Assembly: GCA_026724425.1 (NCBI GenBank)
Contig: JAIUCV010000076.1
Coordinates: forward strand, 3,309,501 to 3,373,500
Direction: 5' to 3'
Source: Erythrophleum ivorense
Taxonomy: Eukaryota; Streptophyta; Magnoliopsida; Fabales; Fabaceae
DNA length: 64,000 nt
Positions 53,130-62,826 of the stretch are shown one piece after another. Position 1 is the stretch's first letter, and every line of letters starts with the position of its first letter. Position numbers and translations under genes: made by a program. Under the pieces are notes generated by a model that saw only the letters and a list, made by a program, of their open reading frames with translations, was not told the origin of the DNA and did no database searches.

Positions 53130-54320
53130 CAGTGAGAAGGAGGCAGGTGGTGCTAGAGGTCGTGGCAGAGGCCGTGGTCGTGGAGCGCAGGCGGATGCGG
53201 GTGAGAGTGCAGTGCCTAGTGTGGCGACAGCGTCAGTGGAGGCGCGGGAGTTGGGGCCGCCCCAGGTGCGGGTGCTGCTCCGGCTCATGGTCTTGGTGAC
53301 CAGTTGATGGGGCTACTGACGCAGCTGTTGGGCAGCATGGTGCTGCGGTGGTTGGGCATCCTTCTTATCTGGAGATGATGAGGGAGATGCAGAGGATCGG
53401 GACACCCTTCTTTGAGGGTAGAGGTGGGCCCGATGAGTGGCGGCAGAGACTGGAACGGAACTTCCGTTCGGTCAGGTGTCCAGAGGGGTACCAGGTGGAG
53501 TTGGCTGTGCATTACCTTGGTGGGGATGCACATTTGCGGTGGCTGTCTGTCGTGTTGAGGAGGGCAGTGTGGACTTGGTGTGACTTCCTAGCGGAGTTCA
53601 ACGCCAAGTGTTTTCCTCAGGAGCCCGAGACAGATTCCAGATGAGGTTCATGGCATTGACTCAGGGAGAGAGGTCAGTGCGGGAGTATGACGCTGAGTTC
53701 GGCAGACTCGTGGCGTATACTGGTTTCGGTTTTGAGGGCGAGCGGAGTCTGATGTCGAGGTTCCTTCAGGGTCTTCGGTCGAGTATCAGGACTCAGTGCA
53801 GAGGTAGCACGTACACTACGAGAGCAGAGCTAGTGGAGCTAGCAGCTTCCATTGAGGAGGATTTGCGAGAGTAGGTGGGCTCAGCAGTTGTTCCAGCTGC
53901 GTTTGTTCCTGCTACCCAGCCGAGGGGCCAGCAGCAGCAACAACAACGCAGAAGTTTCGGTTCTGGTTCTGGCAAGGGCGGCAAGCCTGCGCAGGACCAG
54001 AAGAAGAGGTTCAAGGAGGTTCGAGGGGGTTGCTGGAGGCAGCCAGAGTGCTCGTGGTTGCTTCGGTTGCGGGAGCTTGGAGCATCGGGTGGCTAGTTGT
54101 CCCAAAAGTGGTGCGTCTCGGGATACTAGAGTGTGTTTCCACTGCAGGGAGCCGAGGCATCTCAGGCCGATGTGTCCCAAGTTGCAGCAGTTGTCAGTGG
54201 CGTCGGTTGAGCCGGTATCGCAGATCGCAGCGGTGCAGCCGTTGGATCAGATGGGAGTAGCGCCGCGGGTGTACTCTTCGATAGAGGTGGGCCAGACGAG
54301 TCAGTCAGGCCAGATCATAG
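53130..54320 (+). pseudogene. T2 gag with two CCHC zinc knuckles
   Basis: Basic N-terminus, then capsid (HPSYLEMMREMQRIGTP, EWRQRLERNFRSVRCPEGYQ, YLGGDAHLRW). It shifts frame near 53640, continues with MRFMALTQGERSVREYDAEF, meets a TAG at 53872-53874, shifts again through a QQQQ/GSGSG linker, and ends with CFGCGSLEHRVASC (~54059) and CFHCREPRHLRPMC (~54134), both CX2CX4HX4C. The capsid packs RNA and the knuckles bind it. The frame runs into GQII|GTAAAA, a candidate splice donor. Confidence 0.78.
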
Positions 54321-54436
54321 GTAAAATTCTGATTGAGACTTCGTAAATTCTTATTGTAGAATTGTGGTTGTGGTTGTCTGTTCTTTATTTTACTGTGATA
54401 GTGTTTAGGGTTCTCAACACTTGTGGAATTGTGTAG
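54321..54436 (+). other. Candidate intron at T2 gag-protease junction
   Basis: Donor ATAG|GTAAAA and acceptor TTGTGTAG|GG bound 116 bp of T-rich sequence. Splicing would join the zinc-knuckle frame to the protease frame (GQII then GSLLVGG) without loss of frame. Unspliced, gag ends at 54346. T1 shows the same donor position (39480|39481) and a degraded acceptor near 39595. Confidence 0.45.
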
Positions 54437-57400
54437 GGTCCTTGTTAGTGGGCGGTGTTGAGTCTCACGTGTTGTTTGACTCGGGAGCATCGAATTGCTT
54501 CATTACTCTGGAGTGTGCCGAGAGTAGAGGTATCCAGAGTAGCTCTGGTGAGCGCAAGGGTTTCGTCAAGTTGGCCGGTGGAGTTTTCTTGACTACTTTA
54601 GGCCGTGCTAGAGCAGTCGATGTGCAGATTGCGGGGCAATCTATGCCAGCGGATTTGGTCATCAGTCCGGTGGAGCTGTATGACGTGATTTTGGGGATGG
54701 ACTGGCTGTCGTGTTACAGAGTTCATCTGGACTGTTATAGAGGCAGAGTTGTGTTTGAGCGGGATGCAGGGAGGTTGGTTTATCAGGGTGTGAGACCGAC
54801 TTCCGGGAGTCTGGTGATCTCGGCTATTCAGGCGGAGCATATGATAGAGTAAGGTTGCGAGGCGTACTTGGCGACGATAGTGATGTCGGAGCCCGGTGGT
54901 GAGGTGGCCTTGGGAGATATTGAGGTTGTCCGGGAGTTCGAGGATGTTTTTCGGTCGTTGAAGGGATTGCCACCATCTCGGTCAGATCCTTTCAAGAGTG
55001 AGTTGGAGCCCGGGACAGCTCCAATATCAAAGACACCTTACAGGATGGCGCCAGCAGAGTTGGCAAAGCTGAAGAAGCAGCTAGAGGACCTTTTGAGCGA
55101 AGGGTTCATTCGACCGAGTGTTTCACCGTGGGGAACACCGGTGTTTTTTGTGAAGAAAAAGGATGTCAGTTTCCGGTTGTGCATCAATTACCGGGGACTT
55201 AGCCGAGTCACAGTGAAGAACATGTATCCACTCCCGAGGATTAATGAGTTGTTGAATCAGTTGAGGGGTGCTACTTGGTTCTCCAAGATTGACTTGGTAT
55301 CGGTTTATCATTAGATCCCGAAAGATGAGGCAGATGTCCGCAATACGGCATTCATGATGAGGTATGGGCACTTCGAGTTTGTAGTCATGCCGTTCGGGTT
55401 GTCTAATGCACCGGCAGCATTTAGGAGGTTGATGAACGACGTGTTCAGGGAGTTTCTGGATGTATTCGTCATCATCTTCATCGATGACATCTTGGTGTAT
55501 TCAAGAAGTCCAGAGGAGCATGCGACTCATTTGAGGCTTGTTTTGGAGAAGCTTCGGGAGCAGAAGCTGTATGCTAAGTTGAGCAAGTGCAGCTTTTGGC
55601 AGAGAGAGATGGAATTTCTTGGCCATATTGTTTCTGCATAGGGAGTTTCTGTGGATCCGGCTAAGATTGAGGCTATCAGAGATTGGCCTAGACCGAGTAG
55701 TGCTACCGATATCAGGAGTTTGCTGGGTTTAGCAGGCTACTACAGGAGGTTTGTCATGGGCTTTGCGAGTATGTCTCAGCCGTTGACGAGGATGACTGGC
55801 AAGGATGTGCCGTTTGTGTGGTCGCCGGAGTGCGAGGAGAGCTTTGGGAAGCTCAATGAGATGTTGACTAGTACACCAGTGTTGGCATTACCTGATCCGG
55901 GGAAGCCTTATGTGGTGTATACAGATGCTTCAGGTGTTGGTTTGGGCTGTGTCTTGATGCAGGAGGGCAGGGTGATTGCCTATGCTTCGAGACAGTTGCA
56001 GGGCAGTGAGCGCAACCGCCCTACACACGATCTTGATTTGGGAGCGGTGGTCTTTGTACTCAAGATTTGGAGGTCTTATCTCTATGGTGGAGCTGTGCAG
56101 ATCTTTACAAATCAAAAGAGTTTGCAGCACATCTTTACTCAGCCTTTGCTGAATGCGAGGCAGACGCGTTGGGTGGAGTTTCTGGAGGACTATGATCTGG
56201 ATATTATCTATCATCCAGGTAAGGCCAACTTGGTGGTAGATGCGTTTAGTCGACGGAGAGTTGATTCAGCTAGAGAGCAGGATGTGGAGGCTTTGGTCAG
56301 CGAGATTAGTACGTTGCGTCTGTGTGCTATTTCTGAGGAGCCTTTGGGTTTGGAGGCAGCTGATAAGGCAGACTTACTCAGTAGGATCAGAGTGGCTCAG
56401 CAGGATGATCAGGGTTTGATTGATGCATCGCGGGCAGCTGGTTCTGAGTATCAGGTCTCGGCGAATGGGACGATTTTGGTTCGTGGGCGGGTCTGTGTGC
56501 CCAAGGTTGAGGAGTTGATACAGGAGGTCTTGAGATAGGCTCATTCGAGCAAGTTTTCGATTCATCCGGGTACGACCAAGATGTACTGTGACCTCAAACG
56601 GTAGTATCACTGGGTTGGGATGAAGAGAGATGTGGCAGATTGGGTTGCAAGGTGCAACACATGTTCATTGGTCAAGGCAGAGCATCAGGTTCCATGTGGA
56701 CTTTTGCAGAGCTTAGCCATTCCAGAGTGAAAGTGGGATATGATCACAATGGATTTTGTGGTGGGATTACCTATCTCACGGACGTTCGATGCGATTTGGG
56801 TCATTGTAGATCGTTTGACCAAGTCCGCGTATTTCTTGGCCATCAAGAAGACATATGGAGCTGCTTTTTTGTCTAGGAAGTTTGTGCGAGAGATTGTGAG
56901 GCTGCATGGTGTGCCAGCTAGCATTGTGTCGGATAGAGATCCGAGATTTGCCTCAGAGTTTTGGAGGGCATTTCAGACAGAGATGGGCACTAAGGTGCAT
57001 ATGAGTACAGCTTATCATCCACAGACAGATGGGCAGTCAGAGAGGACTATTCAGACGTTGGAGGATTTGCTGAGGATGTGTGTGTTGGATTGGGGTGGCC
57101 ATTGGGCTGATCATCTGTGTTTGGCGGAGTTTGCCTATAACAACAGTTTTCAGTCTAGTATTGGCATGGCTCCTTATGAGGCTTTGTATGGGAGGCCATG
57201 TCGGACACCCTTGTGCTGGACCCAAGTGGGGGAGTGCAGCATATATGGAGCTACCTTTGTTCAGGAGACGACGGAGAAGATCCGTGTTTTGAGGCTGAAT
57301 ATGAAGGAGGCTCAGGATAGGCAGAGGAGTTATGCTGATAGGCGGAGGCGTGAGCTTGAGTTTCAGGTGGGAAATAGAGTGTATCTCAAGATGGCTATGT

Positions 57401-57463
57401 TGAGGGGCCCTAACAGGTCCATAGCAGAGAACAAGCTCAGTCCGCGGTTTATGGTCTGTTCCC
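54437..57463 (+). pseudogene. T2 protease-RT-RNase H-integrase
   Basis: One frame with TAG/TGA stops at 54850, 55312, 55639, 56536, 56602 and 56728. Protease VLFDSGASNCFI (~54470). RT YRMAPAELAKLKKQLEDLL, MPFGLSNAPAAF and catalytic FIDDILVYS (~55480), intact. RNase H VVYTDASGVGLG and YASRQLQ. Integrase HHCC-type finger with CNTCSLVKAEH (~56650), catalytic MDFVVGLP, SDRDPRF and QSERTIQTLEDLL (DDE set), then the GPY-type C-terminal part cut at PRFM by B; a one-base deletion lies just before the junction. The stops at 55312 and 55639 look like CAG to TAG and the one at 56728 like TGG to TGA, consistent with decay of methylated cytosines. Confidence 0.85.
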
Positions 57464-59041
57464 TGATATATCCATATTTTACATGTTTTTACCTTGGTTT
57501 TCTTTATATTTTCTTACCCAATAATAATGATTTTGTATCCAAGAGGTAGTTTTCTTGTATATTGTGGTTTTGGGAAGCAAACAGGTCAAAATGGCAAAAA
57601 GAAGGCAAAAGAGCTTAAAACAATGATCCATGCAAGTTCCCAAGTCAAGAGCTTCAACAAAACTCAAGTTAGCCGGTTTCCGCATTCGGACAGAATCGAA
57701 GCGCCCGAAAGATGACCGCGGCAAAGGGTCTTTCCTACGTCAAAATCATGAGATCTTTATATGGAAAGATAGATAAATGAGTCATGCGTCGCGACGAAGT
57801 GGAATTGGGCTATTTGGAGCAGAAATGCGGCCTAGGATCTTTTTCTCCCAAGACATGTCCGTCTGGCGAGTAAGTGAAGCCCATGGAGCTTGGATGAGCA
57901 AAATGGACTGGGATCACTTCGGGCCAAGCCTAAACCTCATCATGACTCAAGCCCACATCTCTACATGCGAAAAGGAGCTGGAAGCCGCGCCTCACTCAAG
58001 ACTTGGAGAGCAAGTTCACGCGTGGAGAAGAAATGGAAAGTTTCCTCTTCTCCTTTGCGCATTAACTCAGCCGACCTAGCCTCCCCTCTCCTATATATAC
58101 TCGCTTTTAGCCTCTTGTATCATCATCAGAGACACACCAGAACACATCTTGAAACTCTTTCAATAAACCGGAGCCACTTAGGTGGTCTCCTTGTTCTTTC
58201 TTCTTCTTCTTTTGCATCTTGTACATACTCGCATGTTTAGATAGTTTTAGGTCTAGGTTTAGAGGTTTCCCTCTATGGAAGGGCCACGGTTTGATCCATA
58301 TCACTCCGCCTCTCTCCATTAGAATCATGGGATCCTCTCTACTCCCTTAGACTCATTATTGAATCATAGATCTTTCAAAGAAGACATGATATGATAAGCC
58401 ATCAAGAATCGGTTGTTAAAGAAAGGGAAACCTTATGGTTCACCATCTTTATTCATACCTAAAGCTTGTTGCTAGAGTAGCTAACTAGCGACTTGATCCA
58501 AGGTTGATATACTCTCCAAAAGCTTGTTATATCTCCGGTCCTAATATTTGATGGGCAAATCGTCTTAGGCTATGAAAGTAGACCTAAGGAGTTTTGTGAA
58601 CAATCACTACCCGATTTTATTGCATGTTTCACTCTTCAATGACCATGTGAAAGCTGAGTCCATTGGTTTAAGAAACATAGGTGGTCGGAGCCACGAAAGT
58701 GGGATGACCATGTCTTAGCGTTTTGAGTTCATAGAAATCGGATTTAACAAACTTTTCAATTGATTTGGCTTATGTCTTTTGCGGATTGTCCTTTGTTCAA
58801 TAATGGTGTTTGTATAGTTTGCATTTGTTATTTGATTTTCCTTTATAAAACAAAAATACAAAACCCTTGCATATTATAGATTTAGCTTAACCAAATCTTT
58901 ACAAATGTGTAGTGTGTAATTCGCATTCTCTTGTGGATCGACCCCTAAGTACTACAACAACATGTTGTGCACTTGCAACCATGTTTAGCTTAGGGTTTTT
59001 ATTACTTGCATATATACCACACCCTTGTTTGGCACACATCA
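57464..59041 (+). repeat. B 5' LTR (1578 bp)
   Basis: TGATATATCCATATTTTACA...GGCACACATCA. A TATA-like CTATATATACTCG at 58090 lies in a plausible U3 position. Same family group as A and solo LTR 3, but diverged. Confidence 0.9.
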
Positions 59042-59047
59042 AGTTTT

Positions 59048-59065
59048 TGGCGCCGTTGCCGGGGA
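59048..59065 (+). other. B primer-binding site (tRNA-Asp)
   Basis: TGGCGCCGTTGCCGGGGA, the canonical Athila primer site, six bases after the LTR end. Confidence 0.92.
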
Positions 59066-59176
59066 ATGCATTGCACTTACACGTTTATGAGATTAAAAGT
59101 TAAGACTAGATCTTTTGTTTCATGTTTACTAACTTTTGCAATTTTGTTTCACTTATGTTCCTTAGGTACTTTAAGG

Positions 59177-60670
59177 ATGAACCATCACTCCAGCACGAGT
59201 AACAACTTTGAAAGAAGAAAACCGTTTCCTCATGAAGTCCAAAGGCGGCCACATGATTCAAATCCGGCCGGAGACTTCATCCCCATGCCAATCCCACCAA
59301 ATTTCCACCATCCGCTCTTTGCCGAGACTAGCCGAGAAGAACATCATCACTATCATCAAAACCGATCACCGGTTTATCAAGGCCGACTTCACCAGCCGCC
59401 TCATCATCACCACCGTCCACGCCCCGACCTTCCCACATACCAAGAGCACGCGCTTAACCGGCGGAGAGATGACAATCTCAAAGCCATGATGGAAGATTTC
59501 ATGGAACTCCAAAGAAGATCTAACCAACGTCTTGAGACAAGGTGTATTGAAGTGGAGGAGGAGCTAAAGAAGCAAACCGCAACCGTCGGAGACAACACCA
59601 AGGCAATCCGAGACATGAGCCTCAATTCAAAAGAGATGGATGGCCACTTGGATGAAAAGATCACCAGCCTAGAAGATGACCTCAATGGCACAACCGAGAG
59701 CCTCAACTCAATCGCACTTATAGCTCACCAAGCTAAGAAGAGAGCCTCGGAGGTTAACCAAAAGGAGCAAGAGCTTTATTCAACTATGTTAGTATTGGTG
59801 GAAGGACAAAAACAATTCAAGGTGTTGCTCGATGACTTGAAGAACCATGTGGAGGAGAGACACAAGACCCTACTTGAGAAGACCACATTATGGCAAGATA
59901 GAACCGGAGGAGTCTCCAAGGGAATCGAAGACCTCACCAAACGCTTGAAGGACGTGGATGAGAAGATCCGAGCTTTGAAAGACACAAAGGCGGCCGATTC
60001 AAAACCAGACAAAGCCCTAGCTGCCTTTGGTGTTAAAGAAACCAATTCAAGAGTCGTTTGGGATGAGGATGAAAAGAGACAAGGAAAGCGGACAGCAAGG
60101 ATAAGAGGAAGAAAGTTGCCGGAAGGAACACCACTCTCTCCAAGATCATCACTACCACCCGTCCCTAAGGAGAAAAGGAAAGCGAGCTCATCAAATGATT
60201 ACACCATTGATGACTTCAATTTCATGGCAAAAAGGGTCCCTAGCAATATGCCCTTTGATGTCGCTTGCAACAAGAGCCCTTACCTTCAAGATTTTGTATG
60301 GACTCACGATTGGAGCTTAGCCGAGGTGGAGAAGATGTATAATGAAGCAAGAGAGGAAATGCCTGCTCCAAGGACACTACACAAGCTTCATGACCCAGGT
60401 TACTTCCTTATACATTGCTCTATCAACGGAAAATTCTTTGATGATGCATTGTGTGATTCCGGTTCAAGCGTGAACCTCATGCCGGCTGTGATAGCAAGAA
60501 GTTTGGGATTGATCGAGACCATGGAGCGGACCAACATGGGCATAAAACTTGCCAACAACTCTTCATTCAAACCACTTGGCAAGTGCCAAAGAAGACCATC
60601 AAAGGAGTTTTGCATACGCCGGCCAATTCCCACCCAATCATCCCGCCCTTGTTCCGGAGCACCAACATAG
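59177..60670 (+). CDS. B ORF: coiled-coil protein with truncated retropepsin
   Basis: 497 residues from MNHHSSTSN; upstream codons run into the LTR. The ATG follows a pyrimidine-rich TTCCTTAG|GT acceptor-like site. A H/P-rich region (about residues 40-95) precedes a long heptad-rich segment (~115-290) with LKAMMEDFMELQRRSNQRLE and LTKRLKDVDEKIRALKDTK. A basic linker follows, then a pro-like entry (APRTLHKLHDPGYFLIHCSI) and retropepsin core LCDSGSSVNLMPAVIARSLGL. The usual LILGRPF half is missing: the frame ends ~40 residues later in unrelated-looking sequence. No capsid motifs (FxFSLxxKAxxW, CPxHGF) are seen. It may be a gag derivative or a new structural protein; function unknown. Confidence 0.7.
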   Translation: MNHHSSTSNNFERRKPFPHEVQRRPHDSNPAGDFIPMPIPPNFHHPLFAETSREEHHHYHQNRSPVYQGRLHQPPHHHHRPRPDLPTYQEHALNRRRDDNLKAMMEDFMELQRRSNQRLETRCIEVEEELKKQTATVGDNTKAIRDMSLNSKEMDGHLDEKITSLEDDLNGTTESLNSIALIAHQAKKRASEVNQKEQELYSTMLVLVEGQKQFKVLLDDLKNHVEERHKTLLEKTTLWQDRTGGVSKGIEDLTKRLKDVDEKIRALKDTKAADSKPDKALAAFGVKETNSRVVWDEDEKRQGKRTARIRGRKLPEGTPLSPRSSLPPVPKEKRKASSSNDYTIDDFNFMAKRVPSNMPFDVACNKSPYLQDFVWTHDWSLAEVEKMYNEAREEMPAPRTLHKLHDPGYFLIHCSINGKFFDDALCDSGSSVNLMPAVIARSLGLIETMERTNMGIKLANNSSFKPLGKCQRRPSKEFCIRRPIPTQSSRPCSGAPT

Positions 60671-62812
60671 CGGTCAACCTATTGGAATCCTAGAGGAGGA
60701 TCACGGAGATCAATCGGTGGAAGAAATTCGCAAAACGGTCGAGTCATATGGAAGATATCACGTCCGGCAGCATTTTCCCGGCCAAACGGGTAACACGGAG
60801 GACCAAATCGACCCATCTCACAAACGGCTCAACCAACGTCCACCAAACTTCACAGGCGACCAGACAACACCATGTTGGTCGGCAAATCCAAAAGATAGGA
60901 CGGAGAAATCTTGACGGATAAGGAGATACGCACGAATGCCACATCCGGTCGATGGTGGGCAACCGAAGGCCGACAAAAACCAAAATCACGGCATGGAGAT
61001 ACCACCACCTGGAGATGGATTCTTGGAGCTTCATCGTCACTATTCTAGAAGAAAATCAAGGGACGGACGCGCCAAATTCAAGAATGGTCAAAAATCTCTT
61101 CCCGGAGGCAACTAGACCACGTTGTGAAAGAAATCTCAAACCGCTCGTCCGTTTGCCCTCAAACTTCTCCAGTGGTCATAAAATATAAGGTTGGTCGACG
61201 GATTTTCAAGCCCGGTCGAGGAATTCATTATCGTTTGGGCTGTGGTCTATTGCACCCTCTCCGGATCGTCCGGATGGCCACCAAATGATGAATCTCCCAA
61301 ACCGCTCATTTGTTTGACCTGAAACTCCACCACGGCTCCTAAAATATATGATTGGTCGGTGGAATTTCAAGATCGGTCAGAGAATTGTTCACGGTTCAGG
61401 CTGCGGTCATCTACATCACCTTCCGGCCCGCCGATGAATCCACCCGATGACGAATTCTCAAATCCGCTCGTTCGTTTGACCTCACACTTCACCAGCGGCT
61501 CTAAACCATCATATTGGACGGTAAATTTTCAATCCCGTTCATAAAATTCTTAACGGTTTATCATGTGGTCCACAGCCTTCATTTTTGGCCGACACACGGG
61601 CATTACACGACCACACTGCACACCGGACGGAATCACACCCTCAGATTGAAAACTCACCGACCAAATTCATCTGAGGAATGATTTGATGTTGTCATATCGC
61701 ACCTGGAGTCGCTCAACGAAGCAAAACCGCTCTTCATATTCTATGGTCGCACTTTGGTAACAAAATCAGAAACACTTTCCCAACAAATTCAACTTTCTTT
61801 TTCACCCCTCTTAATTGGATTTGCTTCCACCGGGACGGTGCAAGTTAAGTCTCGGGGGATTACTAACACGTTTGTTCTTTTTGATTTTTCTTTTCATTTT
61901 TCCCTTTTCCCTTTGAGTCGTTTTATTGAGTCAAAATTTTGTCCGAGAATTATGACCTTTTCTTTGAAACTAACCATGTTACACTAACGTTTAAGTGACC
62001 ATTGAAACAGTATTTGGCAACACACTCACTCAATGTACACTTTGAGCGGATCGGTTTACCAAAAATGGCCACATTTCCAAAAAGCCAACGGAGGATCCAC
62101 CTTTGACTCCGCACCCTAATGAACTTAACCTTCTCAGCTAGGGGCTTGGTTTTACAAAGGGTACGACTCCTCATCCTCACCAAATAGTGAAAGTCTACGT
62201 GAGTTCGGTTTCCCCTCTCTCTCCCCTTCAATTTAAGAAAAAGCACCAAGGTCCAAGTAACCGGGGATTAGGTGGCTACAACCATCAATACTCGCGTCTA
62301 TGGAAGACCCTTTGATCCAAGTAACCGAGGATTAGGTGGCTACAACCATCAATACTCGCGTCTATGGAAGATCCATCAAAAACCTCCACAAAGAGGAGAA
62401 GAAGTCGGATAAAAAAAAATACCTTGCTACCCTAAAAAAAAAAGGGATCAATCGACTTAAGGAGTGAGAAGAGAGAGAGGTGAAACAAGAGCCAAGACAA
62501 GTGTTTAAACACAAGAGGATGAGAAAGAGATCATAAACCCTTTGATTGATATCCCCTAGTTGAGACCGCACCTTTAAAAATTGAAGGAGTCAAAGAAGGT
62601 GAGCCCGGATGGTCATATGGAATGTGGATTGTTTTGGGACGGCTGCTAAGCTCAAATGTAAGTACGCATGTCCTTCATCATAAAGCCAAAACCGTTTTTC
62701 ATGTGGATTACTAAAACATAAGCTAAACGTGGATTTTCAAAATGCATTGAGAGTTCTCATGTTTTCAAACCTCTTTTCCTTTCTTAGTTTGCTTGAGGAC
62801 AAGCAAAAGGCT
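60671..62812 (+). other. B non-coding domain
   Basis: No supported ORF; a frame to 60914 shows no domain. Three degenerate ~160-bp repeats run from about 61130 to 61580, each starting AAAYCGCTCRTYYGTTTG. A 64-bp-offset duplication of CCAAGTAACCGRGGATTAGG and its continuation occurs at 62253 and 62317. The hairpin/purine element at 61828-61860 also lies here. The layout resembles E1's 3' domain. Confidence 0.6.
61828..61860 (+). other. Hairpin followed by internal purine tract (B)
   Basis: CACCG-GGA-CGGTG (61828-61840), then CAAGTTAAGTCTCGGGGGAT. Same order and core (ACGGTGxAAG..AAGT..GGG) as E1 (4869) and, on the minus strand, E2 (10965). Confidence 0.55.
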
Positions 62813-62826
62813 AAGTCTGGGGGAGT
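62812..62826 (+). other. B polypurine tract
   Basis: AAGTCTGGGGGAGT directly before the TGATATATCC of the 3' LTR, nearly the same as E1's tract. Confidence 0.8.

Larger units (their letters stand above)
51869..57463 (+). mobile_element. T2: Tekay-like chromovirus, interrupted by B
   Basis: 5' LTR, Met primer site, gag with two zinc knuckles, a candidate intron, protease, RT, RNase H and integrase, cut at the integrase C-terminus by B (57464). The 3' portion should lie beyond the window. At least six stops and a gag frameshift make it inactive. Left flank CCTAT (51864-51868). It is the best-preserved chromovirus here; the chromodomain is seen only in its siblings T0 and T1. Confidence 0.85.
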
